IMG/VR virus record: IMGVR_UViG_3300013137_000004
Coordinates: 1-43,642 of that record
From: a virus
Direction: 5' to 3' (one strand)
Length of the DNA stretch: 43,642 nt
Shown: positions 30,121-38,267 of the stretch, piece after piece
How the letters are laid out: every line of letters begins with the position of its first letter
Numbering within the stretch: the stretch's first letter is position 1
Translations under genes and position numbers: made by a program
Notes under the pieces: model-generated
What the model saw: only the letters and a program-made list of their open reading frames with translations
What the model was told of the DNA's origin: nothing
The model's database searches: none

Positions 30121-31723
30121 TAAAGAATTATTATTTGATAGAGAGGCGCAGGAAAAATTGCTTTCCGGCGTCAATCAAGTCGCGAATGCGGTTCGCATTA
30201 CTCTCGGGGCCAAAGGCCGGAATGTAATGTTTTCGAATCACGCCTTCGGGATTGCTCCTCGAGTTACTAATGACGGTGTTACCATCGCCAAAGAGATCAA
30301 GCTCAAAGATCCTTTTGAGGACATGGGCGCACAACTCATTATCGAGGTAGCGCAGAAGACCAATGAGACTTCAGGAGATGGCACAACGACCGCCACGATC
30401 CTCGCTCAAGCGATTATCGCCGAAGGATTGAAGAATGTAGCGGCCGGTGCAAATTCTATCGAGATTAAGAGAGGAATTGAGCTTGGCGTTGCAAAGGTTG
30501 TCGGGAAGCTTAAAAAGATGGCTACTCCGATTGTCGATCAAAAAGACATTGAAAAGGTAGCAACCGTTTCGTCCGGCGATCCCGAGATTGGTAAAATCAT
30601 CGGCGAAGTCTTCTCTATTATCGGCAAGGACGGCATTATCTCCGTTGAGGAATCCGGCCATATCGGACTTTCAAAGGATATTGTCGAGGGTATCAAATTT
30701 CCGAAAGGACTTTTCCACCCTTACCTTGTGAATAATAAAGAGAAGATGGTTTGCGAGATCGAGGATCCGGTTATTCTGATTACTGATAAGAAAATCACAA
30801 TGACCGATGAGATCGTCCCGATCCTTAGCAAAATCGCTCAAAGCGGTATCAAAGAGATTGCAATCATAGCTGACGATATTCACGCCGAGGCCTTGAATGC
30901 TATCATCACCAACAAATTGCGCGGTGTAATTGATGTTTGCGCAGTTCCGGCTCCCGGATTTGGCGAAAACAAAAAAGAATTGCTTGGCGACATTGCGGCC
31001 ATTACCGGCGCTACCCTCATAACTTCCGAGGCAGGTATCGAATTGGAAAACTTTGAGATTGGAATGCTCGGGAAAGCTCGCAGAATTATTGCCGATCAGT
31101 ATTCGACCACGATTGTTGACGGCAAAGGAGATAAGAAGGCAATCAAGGAGAGAGAAAATCAGATCCGAACATTGCTTAAAAAGGCCACCGATGGCAATCA
31201 GAAGATGCTTTTGACTGATCGTCTTGCCAAGATCACCGGCGGATTTGCCGTTATCGGAGTTGGCGCTATCTCGGAGATCGAGCTTAAGGAAAAGAAGTTC
31301 AAGTTAGAAGATGCCGTTGAAGCGGCCAAAGCGGCCATTGAAGAGGGAATAATACCCGGGGGGGGTATCGCTCTTTTGAACTGTCTTTACGCGGTTGACT
31401 ACACCGAGAATCAAGAAGTCGGTACCGGTATGGAGATTATCAATCGTGCGATTCTCTATCCGATCAAGCAGATTGCTTCAAATGCCGGAGAAAATGGCGA
31501 TGCAATCATCAAAGAGATCAAACATAGAGTTGGAATGCTCGGGCCGGTTGGTGGAGAAGTCTTCGGTTGGAATTGTAAAACCAACGAATACGGCTCCATG
31601 ATTAACATGGGTATTATTGATCCGGTCAAGGTAACAAGGTGCGCTTTGGAAAACGCCGCTAGCGTGGCGATGATGATCCTCACGACTGAAGTATTAATCA
31701 CCGATGAGGTCGTAAAAGCATGA
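30113..31723 (+). CDS. groEL: Phage-encoded GroEL chaperonin
   Basis: 536 residues, full length for the family. It has the GroEL nucleotide signatures TLGAKGRNV (31-39) and [16 protein letters not shown] (near 86), TKDGV-like [13 protein letters not shown], the apical-domain blocks PYLVNN and [21 protein letters not shown], and PGGGIALLN of the intermediate/equatorial region. It lacks the usual Gly-Gly-Met tail and ends LITDEVVKA. It folds proteins in its chamber with a GroES lid; a GroES-like gene lies beside the capsid genes on the other strand. Phage-encoded GroEL is known but rare in small genomes. Confidence 0.95.
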   Translation: MANKELLFDREAQEKLLSGVNQVANAVRITLGAKGRNVMFSNHAFGIAPRVTNDGVTIAKEIKLKDPFEDMGAQLIIEVAQKTNETSGDGTTTATILAQAIIAEGLKNVAAGANSIEIKRGIELGVAKVVGKLKKMATPIVDQKDIEKVATVSSGDPEIGKIIGEVFSIIGKDGIISVEESGHIGLSKDIVEGIKFPKGLFHPYLVNNKEKMVCEIEDPVILITDKKITMTDEIVPILSKIAQSGIKEIAIIADDIHAEALNAIITNKLRGVIDVCAVPAPGFGENKKELLGDIAAITGATLITSEAGIELENFEIGMLGKARRIIADQYSTTIVDGKGDKKAIKERENQIRTLLKKATDGNQKMLLTDRLAKITGGFAVIGVGAISEIELKEKKFKLEDAVEAAKAAIEEGIIPGGGIALLNCLYAVDYTENQEVGTGMEIINRAILYPIKQIASNAGENGDAIIKEIKHRVGMLGPVGGEVFGWNCKTNEYGSMINMGIIDPVKVTRCALENAASVAMMILTTEVLITDEVVKA

Positions 31724-31947
31724 CTGAATTAATCGACATGACTGACAGAAAAAAACTGTTCAAGGAATTCGTCTTTTGTGTTCAAGAGATGCGTAAGGCG
31801 CAACGCGCCTACTTCAATGCTAAAAAGCGAATGGATTTCAAAAGCTCCGGCTTTTTATCCGAAGCGGTGCGATGGGAATCGAAAGTCGATAATATCTTGG
31901 CGGCAGTCGATGCTTCCAAGAGTGTAAAATTACCATTAGATATTTAG
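31720..31947 (+). CDS. Small helical protein after GroEL, unknown
   Basis: 75 residues, helical and basic (REKLFKEFVF-type start, then QRAYFNAKKRMDF). Its ATG overlaps the GroEL stop (ATGA). It is probably co-translated with GroEL; no family is recognised. Confidence 0.6.
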   Translation: MTELIDMTDRKKLFKEFVFCVQEMRKAQRAYFNAKKRMDFKSSGFLSEAVRWESKVDNILAAVDASKSVKLPLDI

Positions 31948-31954
31948 GAGAAAA

Positions 31955-32200
31955 ATGACACCAGAGAGAGAATTGACACCCGGCGAAGACGCAGTAGGTT
32001 TGAATTTCAATCCGGGCGGAAGTGAAGTTGTGAATGAATTGAAGGCACTCTTTGCAAAGGCATTCGATATTGTAGAGCAAAGTGTACCGGCTGATGACGG
32101 CACAATTCCAACGGCAAGAAAGCGCAAGCTCCGCGATGCGGCCTTGCATGAGATCGTAACTGCTCAAATGTGGGCGGTGAAAGTCGTTACCAAGAAATAG
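31955..32200 (+). CDS. Possible Acb2/Tad1-hairpin-type anti-defence protein
   Basis: 81 residues. The order AVGLNFNPGGSEVVNELKALFAKAFDIVEQS, then ARKRKLRDAALHEIVTAQMWAVKVVT matches my memory of small phage proteins with a two-helix hairpin that ends in an MWA-K-T-type segment, grouped with Acb2 and the Tad1 hairpin. Those proteins form hexamers that bind cyclic nucleotides and blunt CBASS or Thoeris immunity. Length (about 80) fits. The call is by pattern, so I keep it tentative. Confidence 0.5.
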   Translation: MTPERELTPGEDAVGLNFNPGGSEVVNELKALFAKAFDIVEQSVPADDGTIPTARKRKLRDAALHEIVTAQMWAVKVVTKK

Positions 32201-32206
32201 GGCAAA

Positions 32207-32330
32207 AAGCAGGTTAATCCCTGCTTGGTGAGAAATTACCGGAGATAGATCTGGGATTCCGGCGTTACCCTACCTGAATACTAGTTCAACAGGCAAAAAA
32301 GCATCTATCCTCACCAACATAGGGATTAAC
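32207..32330 (+). ncRNA. Structured leader RNA with two exclusive folds
   Basis: Long-range stems nest perfectly: 32213-32222 with 32321-32330 (10 bp, no mismatch), 32227-32232 with 32310-32315 (6 bp), 32244-32250 with 32303-32309 (7 bp). Inside, CCTG/CAGG pairs at 32273-32293. A competing hairpin AAGCAGG/CCTGCTT (32207-32226) uses the 5' strand of the 10-bp stem, so both cannot form fully at once. It ends 12 nt before the ATG at 32343. This mutually exclusive layout is typical of riboswitches or leader regulators; the ligand, if any, is unknown. Confidence 0.55.
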
Positions 32331-32342
32331 AAAGGTTAAATT

Positions 32343-32651
32343 ATGAAAAACAAAAAAACAGAAAGAAAATGCTACGGCTGTGGCTTCGTAAAACCTTTGA
32401 CTAAGGAATTTTTTGCTAAAGCCGGAAAAAGCTATGATCGGTTGTGCAAGATCTGCAAGGCCGATTGGAACGACAAGTATTATAAAAATCACCCGAAGCC
32501 GGTAATCCTTCAAAAGACTATCGGCAAATATCTAGTCAGAAACGCCAAGAAGACAGGCCTTTGGACAGTTTATATCAAAGAGCCGTGGGTAAAGTTAAGA
32601 AGCTTTGAGTGCCTTGAAGACGCTGAAGCTTGGATTGCAGAGCAGAGATGA
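32343..32651 (+). CDS. Zinc-finger protein behind a structured leader
   Basis: 102 residues. Two knuckles, CYGC (10-13) and CKIC (35-38), bracket VKPLTKEFFAKAGKSYDRL, giving a zinc ribbon; the C-terminal half (GLWTVYIKEPWVKLRSFECLEDAEAWIAEQR) forms a strand/helix unit often seen as a small phage domain. AAAGG serves as ribosome site. It is probably a regulatory or nucleic-acid-binding protein controlled by the leader. Confidence 0.65.
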   Translation: MKNKKTERKCYGCGFVKPLTKEFFAKAGKSYDRLCKICKADWNDKYYKNHPKPVILQKTIGKYLVRNAKKTGLWTVYIKEPWVKLRSFECLEDAEAWIAEQR

Positions 32652-32857
32652 AAAAACAAATAAGCGATCAAGAAATGAGAGATCATATCTGCGATTATTA
32701 CGATCGGCTGAAGATGAAGGCGCTCGAGAAATTTGATAAAGGTCGAGCAGAACATCACGAAAGTTTCGATCAGATAAATTATCCGGCGGAATCAGAAAGC
32801 GAGATGATCGACTTGCTGAATTACCGAGCGATGGCAGAAAAAGTCGAGGAAAATTAA
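32648..32857 (+). CDS. Small acidic helical protein, unknown
   Basis: 69 residues from the ATG at 32648 that overlaps the previous stop (ATGA); a longer frame lacks support. The segment DKGRAEHHESFDQINYPAESESEMIDLLNYRAMAE recalls MazG-like nucleotide-hydrolase helices (E-x-H and D-x-x-NY), but it is too short to be sure. A nucleotide-pool enzyme fragment or partner is possible. Confidence 0.55.
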   Translation: MKKQISDQEMRDHICDYYDRLKMKALEKFDKGRAEHHESFDQINYPAESESEMIDLLNYRAMAEKVEEN

Positions 32858-32887
32858 TTTACAATTAATTCACACCGGAGGGGATCC

Positions 32888-33211
32888 GTGAAAATAATGC
32901 TAAAACCGGTGAGCGTCAATCGCGCATGGCAAGGACGCCGATTTAAGACAAAGGAATATAAAGATTTTGAAGAACAAATGCTTTGGACTTTGAAGGGTTG
33001 GCGCAAACGGACGAACGGCAATTACGAGATACATTTCAAGTTCCATCTCAAGAATGCCGCCGCTTCCGATTTAAGCAACTTTATCAAGACAACCGAGGAT
33101 TGCATTGTAAAAGCCGGCATTGTTAAGGACGATAGATATTGTTGGCGCATGGTAATAGAAAAATTTAGAAGCGAAGTCGATTGTTTCGAATTCGAGATTA
33201 AGGACTTATGA
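32888..33211 (+). CDS. rusA: RusA-type Holliday junction resolvase
   Basis: 107 residues from a GTG start 5 bp after GGAGGGG. The family pattern is clear: PVSVNRAWQGRRF, KEYKDFEEQ, then ASDLSNFIKTTEDCIVKAGIVKDDRYC with the acidic residues Asp61, Asp71 and Asp81/82 expected at the active site. RusA cuts four-way DNA junctions in recombination and before packaging. It overlaps the following gene by 4 bp. Confidence 0.85.
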   Translation: MKIMLKPVSVNRAWQGRRFKTKEYKDFEEQMLWTLKGWRKRTNGNYEIHFKFHLKNAAASDLSNFIKTTEDCIVKAGIVKDDRYCWRMVIEKFRSEVDCFEFEIKDL

Positions 33212-33687
33212 ATCAAATTAACATTATTGGCGGAGGGTTGGCCGGTTGCGTGATCGCAAGACGGCTAGCCGATAAGGGGAAAAATGTTAAAGATTTCGAC
33301 TTGACCGGAAAAATTGTATTAACTGGCGCTATTGATGAGTATTTTGACAACTGTTATGGCAAGTTACCCTACCGAGGCATGAAAGCGGTACATTTTGAAT
33401 CAGAAGTACCACTTGAGGGCGACTTTGTTACTTTTTCGGACGAGCTTATTCCGTTTCAGCGATTGGTCGATTATCACCGGCTCGGATATGAGGGGAATTG
33501 GATCGGCCTCGAGGTCGCTTGCAATGAGAAGCATTACCCGATTCGGGACAAGGAGAGCGAAAAAATCTATAATAAGTACAAGCAATTAGCCGAGAGAAAA
33601 GGAGTAACCTTAGCCGGACGGCTTGGGACATACCACTATCTCGACATGGACGAAGTAATTGAGCAAGCTTTAGAAATTAAATTATAA
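33208..33687 (+). CDS. Internally shortened UDP-galactopyranose mutase-like protein
   Basis: 159 residues against about 370-390 for normal Glf. The N-terminus has the dinucleotide (FAD) signature INIIGGGLAGCVIARRLADKG (residues 4-24), followed straight away by the late part of the family: KIVLTGAIDEYFDNCYGKLPYRG, then YRLVDYHR-type, YPIRDKES-, GRLGTYHYLDMDEVIEQAL. The central roughly 200 residues (the helical substrate domain) are missing, joined cleanly in frame. It may keep FAD binding but with changed chemistry, or be a regulatory remnant. It begins the sugar cassette. Confidence 0.75.
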   Translation: MNQINIIGGGLAGCVIARRLADKGKNVKDFDLTGKIVLTGAIDEYFDNCYGKLPYRGMKAVHFESEVPLEGDFVTFSDELIPFQRLVDYHRLGYEGNWIGLEVACNEKHYPIRDKESEKIYNKYKQLAERKGVTLAGRLGTYHYLDMDEVIEQALEIKL

Positions 33688-33704
33688 GTAGAATGGAGGG
33701 CATT

Positions 33705-34718
33705 ATGCCAAAGAGAGTGCTTATCACCGGTATTTCCGGTTTCATCGGGGCGCATTTCGTGGATCATTTTTTAGCTAAAACCGATTGGGAAGTGATCGGG
33801 ATTGATTCGTTCAGACACAAAGGCATCGCCGAGCGTATTCTTGATTCAGAATACTACAAAGCGAACAAAGAGCGCGTAACTATTTACACGCATGACCTTA
33901 CCGCGCCACTATCCGAGATCTTGAAAAACAGAATCGGCAAAGTGGACTACATTATTAATATGGCCTCTCAAAGTCATGTTGACCGCTCAATCACCGATCC
34001 GGTTCCTTTTATCAAAAACAATGTTGATTTAGCATTAAATATCTTGGAGTACGCTCGAGAATATAAGCCGGAGAAATTAATTCAGATTTCTACCGATGAG
34101 GTCTATGGGCCGATTAAGGAAGAAGGCCACCCCGAGTGGGCGCCGATTCTACCTTCGAATCCTTATTCGGCTTCCAAAGCGGCTCAAGAGGCAATCGCAG
34201 TCTCGTATTGGCGAACATACGGCTTGCCGGTGATGATTACTAATACAATGAATGTGATCGGAGAGCGCCAAGATCCCGAGAAATATGTGCCGAAGTGCAT
34301 CAAGTGCATCACAACCGGCGAGAGTCTCACTATTCACGCGCAGGGCGAGAAGATCGGCACTCGATTTTATCTTCATGCTCGCAACTTCGCCGATGCAATC
34401 CTCTTTATTTTGAATAATGTTAAGCCGGCAATGTACCCTGAAGCCGACCGGCCGGAGAGATTCAATATCGTTGGTAAAACCGAATTGGATAATTTGACGC
34501 TCGCTCAAATGATCGCCGAGATTATGGGTAAGCCATTAAATTACGAGCTTGTCGATGTTCATTCAACGCGCCCCGGCCATGATCTGCGGTACGGCTTGGA
34601 CGGCAAAAAGCTTGCTGATCTCGGCTACAATTTTCCGGTTTCATTCGAAGATTCTCTTAAACAAACAATTAAATGGCACATGGCTAGGGAGAACGAGGAA
34701 TGGCAAAGTATAAAGTAA
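33705..34718 (+). CDS. dTDP-glucose 4,6-dehydratase-like NAD(P) sugar epimerase/dehydratase
   Basis: 337 residues from the ATG at 33705 after TGGAGGG. Extended SDR signatures: GISGFIG Rossmann loop (9-15), ISTDEVYGP, and NPYSASKAAQ with the catalytic Tyr-Lys near residue 150. The TDE-VYG acidic pair fits 4,6-dehydratases. C-terminal parts (RPGHDLRYGLDGKKLADLGY) match RmlB-like enzymes. It would make a 4-keto-6-deoxy nucleotide sugar. It overlaps the glycosyltransferase downstream by 19 bp. Confidence 0.85.
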   Translation: MPKRVLITGISGFIGAHFVDHFLAKTDWEVIGIDSFRHKGIAERILDSEYYKANKERVTIYTHDLTAPLSEILKNRIGKVDYIINMASQSHVDRSITDPVPFIKNNVDLALNILEYAREYKPEKLIQISTDEVYGPIKEEGHPEWAPILPSNPYSASKAAQEAIAVSYWRTYGLPVMITNTMNVIGERQDPEKYVPKCIKCITTGESLTIHAQGEKIGTRFYLHARNFADAILFILNNVKPAMYPEADRPERFNIVGKTELDNLTLAQMIAEIMGKPLNYELVDVHSTRPGHDLRYGLDGKKLADLGYNFPVSFEDSLKQTIKWHMARENEEWQSIK

Positions 34719-35491
34719 AATATGCCGTTTCCGTCATATTTGCCACTTGGAATCGCAAGGAAATGCTCGAGCGGTCGTTGATATCATACGAAAAACAGAC
34801 CGAGAAGGATTTTGAGATTATTGCGATTTCTGATGATTGCACGGACGGCACCTACGAGATGCTCCGTGCTTGGCAGAAGAAGCTTGATATTAAGATCATC
34901 ACTCTTTCAAAAGAGCCGGGCAAATGGCGTGATTGCTCTTCGATCATCAATCTTGGTATCTCGATGTCTCGTGGCCGAGTTTGTATTTTGACACAGCCGG
35001 AGGTAATACCCGGCTTAGATGTCGTCAAGATTGCGGCGCAAACCGAAGATTGGCAATGGATCGGATTCAAACCATACTGGCTTCAGCAAGAAATTCAAGA
35101 CAAAATTGATCTCTATCCGTGGCGAGAATTTGGCCCGATTGCTTTCCGACAACACCCCGGATTTTATGATTTGCCCTCCGTCAATGTTACCGAGGAATAT
35201 GCTCACCGGAGTATGGAAAATCATTCAATTTGGCAATCTTGGACGATCGGAGCAATGACAAGAAAGACACTCTTCGAGATTGGCGGATTGCAAGAATACG
35301 AATTGTGGGGAACGGTTGATGTCGATTTTATGCACCGCCGAGCCATTCTTGAGATCCCGACAATTACGCCGATGGAAGATAGCGCGCTTTGCGCCCATCA
35401 ATGGCACGAAAGTCCTCGCCACATGGAAGCGAGTATGGCGATCTTAAAAACATACAACACGAGAGAGGAAGCGATATTATGCAACTTATGA
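34700..35491 (+). CDS. Family 2-type glycosyltransferase
   Basis: 263 residues. The N-terminus VSVIFATWNRKEMLERSLISYEKQ and SDDCTDGT are GT-A/GT2 features, with EIIAIS and NLGISMSRGRVCILTQPEV at the usual place of the DxD metal site; that motif is replaced by TQPE. The ELWGTVDVDFMHRR region is typical of the catalytic acid side. It probably transfers an activated sugar onto phage or host glycan. It overlaps neighbours on both sides. Confidence 0.8.
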   Translation: MAKYKVKYAVSVIFATWNRKEMLERSLISYEKQTEKDFEIIAISDDCTDGTYEMLRAWQKKLDIKIITLSKEPGKWRDCSSIINLGISMSRGRVCILTQPEVIPGLDVVKIAAQTEDWQWIGFKPYWLQQEIQDKIDLYPWREFGPIAFRQHPGFYDLPSVNVTEEYAHRSMENHSIWQSWTIGAMTRKTLFEIGGLQEYELWGTVDVDFMHRRAILEIPTITPMEDSALCAHQWHESPRHMEASMAILKTYNTREEAILCNL

Positions 35492-36003
35492 AATTAAATA
35501 TCGGTTGCAATCAATGGAAGCTCAAAGGATTTCACAACATTGATATTGATCCGGCCGTAAATCCCGATGAGGTCGTTGACGGCCTGAATATGCCTTATCC
35601 CGATAAGTCGATTCAGACAATTTACGCCGGACACTTCCTCGAGCATTTATCTTGGGAAGAAGGGCAATTATTTTTCAAAAAATGTTATGCCCTTCTCATT
35701 CCGGGCGGCGAGATAATGATTGTCGTACCCGACTTCGAATGGGTAGCGAGAGAGTACACGGACAACCGGACGAAGCTTAAAAAGCTCAATGATATGTTTA
35801 TTTATTCTTACGAGCAGAAAGAGCATGTCGCCGGAGAGCTAATCTCTCGCCATAAGTATTGTTACGATGACAATCTTTTGAAGCAAGCATTGCAGGAGAG
35901 CGGATTCGTCAAAATTAAAAAGATGCCGCAAAATCACCCTTATTATGTAGCGCCGGTTGCTTGGCAAATCGGTTGGAAAGGAGTTAAACCAAATGGAAAA
36001 TAA
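35479..36003 (+). CDS. SAM-dependent methyltransferase-like protein
   Basis: 174 residues from the ATG at 35479. A longer frame back to 35389 is probably not used because it overlaps the GT2 gene without a ribosome site. Class I methyltransferase cues: LNIGCNQWKLKGFHNIDID (glycine-poor motif I), then DGLNMPYPDKSIQTIYAGHFLEHL and LIPGGEIMIVVPDFE. It may methylate a sugar or glycan in this cassette. Confidence 0.75.
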   Translation: MQLMKLNIGCNQWKLKGFHNIDIDPAVNPDEVVDGLNMPYPDKSIQTIYAGHFLEHLSWEEGQLFFKKCYALLIPGGEIMIVVPDFEWVAREYTDNRTKLKKLNDMFIYSYEQKEHVAGELISRHKYCYDDNLLKQALQESGFVKIKKMPQNHPYYVAPVAWQIGWKGVKPNGK

Positions 36004-37048
36004 ATTAAAGATCCTCTACATCAACAATCGACCGGAGCCGGACGGTTGTGCGATGTACCGCAATATCATTCCGGCCGAAGGATTGCAAAGTCTCGGTTGG
36101 GATCCACACTTCTTGCCGATCCCCGAGAATGATCCCTTCGACTACGATATTGTCGTTTTTAGCCGGATCTATCAGCTCTCCGGCATTAAGCCGATTGTTG
36201 AAATGCTTAGAAAGAAGAGTAAGGCGAAAATTGTGTACGATACCGATGATCTGATTGACCATATTGCGCCGGACAATCCTTTTCAGTCCGAGATCAACAA
36301 AAAGGAGTTGGTCGGATCATACCTCTATTTTCTCGACAATGCTGATCTCGTTACTGTAACGACCGATTATTTGAAGCAAGAAATTGCGAAGAGGCGTAGC
36401 GGAGCTATTGCCGTAGTGCCGAATGCCGTTCGAGAGATCAAAATCAGAGATCGAAGAGAGCCGCGCGTCCGCGTTCTCTACTCCGGTAGTGATACCCACT
36501 TTCCCGATCTCAACATTTTCCTTGATGTTTTCTTGGATCTTCAAAAGAAATACGATATTGAGTTAGTTACTCAATCAATCGGCAAGAATAAGTATTTTGA
36601 GCAAAATTACGCTCATTTGCCTATGGTAATGAAGCCGTACAACGAGTGCATGGAAAAGATCAAAAAGGTTAAGCATTATCAATTCGTCAAGAATGTTCAT
36701 TGTTTTGAATATGTCGATATGCTTCGAAGTATTGATGCCACAATCGGCGTTTGCCCTCTCCACGATGATAAATTCACGCGATGCAAATCGGCTATCAAAT
36801 ACTACGATTGGGCGGCCATCGGCACAGTTACTTTGGCGCAGAAATGCGTTGCCTACGAAGATTGTAATTTCACAGCTCGATCATACTCCGATTGGAAAAA
36901 TAAATTAGAATGCCTTATCACCGACATACCGTTGAGAAATAGTATTCTGAAATCGCAAATCAAATATGTAATTGAAAACCGGTACATTGATGTCGTCCGG
37001 TATCAATGGGATCAGGTCTATCGAGATCTTCTAGCCGGAAAAATATAA
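35993..37048 (+). CDS. GT4-like glycosyltransferase
   Basis: 351 residues from the ATG at 35993 after AAAGGAG. Two Rossmann-like halves: KILYINNRPEPDGCAMYRN and VYDTDDLIDHIAPDNP in the first; VRVLYSGSDTHFPDL, VPNAVREIKI and IKYYDWAAIGT with a conserved acidic/Tyr region in the second. This is a GT-B layout close to family 4. It is the last rightward gene, ending 8 bp before the bidirectional terminator. Confidence 0.8.
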   Translation: MENKLKILYINNRPEPDGCAMYRNIIPAEGLQSLGWDPHFLPIPENDPFDYDIVVFSRIYQLSGIKPIVEMLRKKSKAKIVYDTDDLIDHIAPDNPFQSEINKKELVGSYLYFLDNADLVTVTTDYLKQEIAKRRSGAIAVVPNAVREIKIRDRREPRVRVLYSGSDTHFPDLNIFLDVFLDLQKKYDIELVTQSIGKNKYFEQNYAHLPMVMKPYNECMEKIKKVKHYQFVKNVHCFEYVDMLRSIDATIGVCPLHDDKFTRCKSAIKYYDWAAIGTVTLAQKCVAYEDCNFTARSYSDWKNKLECLITDIPLRNSILKSQIKYVIENRYIDVVRYQWDQVYRDLLAGKI

Positions 37049-37050
37049 AA

Positions 37051-37093
37051 AAAGAGAGCGTCAGCAGTAAAATGCCGGCGCTTCTTTAATTTT
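37051..37093. terminator. Bidirectional terminator between convergent operons
   Basis: Stem of AGCG plus GCA pairing with TGC plus CGCT (37057-37066 with 37073-37082), extended by AAAGA/TCTTT on the outside with a bulged G. An A-tract lies on the left and a T-rich run on the right, so it could stop RNA from either side. The remaining bases to 37154 hold no gene or other clear element. Confidence 0.6.
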
Positions 37094-37154
37094 GGGGTGT
37101 CCCGAACTTGCTACAAGGCAACCGAGACGAGAGACTATTTTAATATAATTTTGT

Positions 37155-38267
37155 TCACACAGTCAAGCAATCGTTCTTGGCTTTTTCGGTCTTTGTACCG
37201 ATCCACTTGAGGAAGCCGGTGCCAAAACCGTTCACAAAGGCCACAGACGCTAGATTTAATTCGGTTGAAGTGATTGTAGTATCAAGCACTCGAAGATCGT
37301 GGAAATGGTAGCCGGTCAGCCGTTGCAAGCCGAAGGAAAAGATAGCGGAGCCGGAAACCCATGCAAAGACTTTGAGCCATTTCTTGATACCGAGCCAAAT
37401 TCCGCCGCCATGAAAATCAGCGTCCATAATAAATTGACCTAACTTTTGGATAGAACTACCAAGCTCGGCTTTGTTGGCCTCATCTTTGAAGACAACTCCA
37501 AGCGCTCGGAGATACTCAATATCATTATCTTGAGGAGAAGCCGGAGCTTCAGGTATTGGCGGCAATTCAGGTTCCGGTTGTACTTCCGGTGTAGGATCGG
37601 CCGGTAAATCTTCAGGGACGACAATAATCGGCGTTGGATCAACAGGAGCCGGTTCGGCCGGGGGAGTTGGGACAACTTCTGGTTGAGGTGTTAGTGTCGG
37701 TGTTGGCACAACTTCCGGTTGCGGAGCAGGCGGAGGTGTTTGATCCTTCAAGGTAAAGCCGAAAGAATCACGAAGCCATAGAGCGATACCTCGAGCGTAT
37801 GCTTCGACATTACCGGTAACATCGCCGGTAGGATCGTCAACGAAATCGCATTCGACAAGGAAAGCCCACGGTTTTGTATCGTGAATAATTCCGAATTGGC
37901 CGTATCGGCAATTCTTCTCATCTTTAGCCCCACGATTCGGATCGCCGGTTTCTCGAGCAATAATTGCACAACCATCGGCCGCTTTTTTGCGTGATGGCTC
38001 GCTATCTTTGTAGTACCAAATTTCAATACCGTCCCCACCTCCGGCGTTGGTATGAATAGAGATCAAAAGATCATCGGTCGTAAAACGAGCGTTGATCCAT
38101 TTAATTGTATTGGCCAAAGAGCCAGTACCGTCAGGATCTTCTTCGAAGTCGATCCATTTTCGTAGTGCATTTTTGATCGCGATATTCCTATCCGCTTCGA
38201 CCACAAGGCCGACTGCCCCCGGATCAGCCGGATTATCACGATGACCGCTATCAATGATAAGTCTCAT
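37155..38267 (-). CDS. N-acetylmuramoyl-L-alanine amidase endolysin with hydrophobic C-terminus
   Basis: 370 residues. Residues 1-170 are an Amidase_3 zinc hydrolase: His9, Glu24, His72 and Glu139 stand at the expected zinc and catalytic places (LIIDSGHRD, VVEADR, ISIHTNAGGG, FLVECDF). A Pro-rich linker (about 175-245, with repeated PQPEVVPTP) leads to a C-terminal domain with hydrophobic stretches (VFAWVSGSAIFSFGL and VAFVNGFGTGFLKW) and no evident wall-binding module. It would cleave the peptide from glycan strands. The hydrophobic end suggests membrane contact, an uncommon layout. Confidence 0.85.
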   Translation of the reverse strand: MRLIIDSGHRDNPADPGAVGLVVEADRNIAIKNALRKWIDFEEDPDGTGSLANTIKWINARFTTDDLLISIHTNAGGGDGIEIWYYKDSEPSRKKAADGCAIIARETGDPNRGAKDEKNCRYGQFGIIHDTKPWAFLVECDFVDDPTGDVTGNVEAYARGIALWLRDSFGFTLKDQTPPPAPQPEVVPTPTLTPQPEVVPTPPAEPAPVDPTPIIVVPEDLPADPTPEVQPEPELPPIPEAPASPQDNDIEYLRALGVVFKDEANKAELGSSIQKLGQFIMDADFHGGGIWLGIKKWLKVFAWVSGSAIFSFGLQRLTGYHFHDLRVLDTTITSTELNLASVAFVNGFGTGFLKWIGTKTEKAKNDCLTV

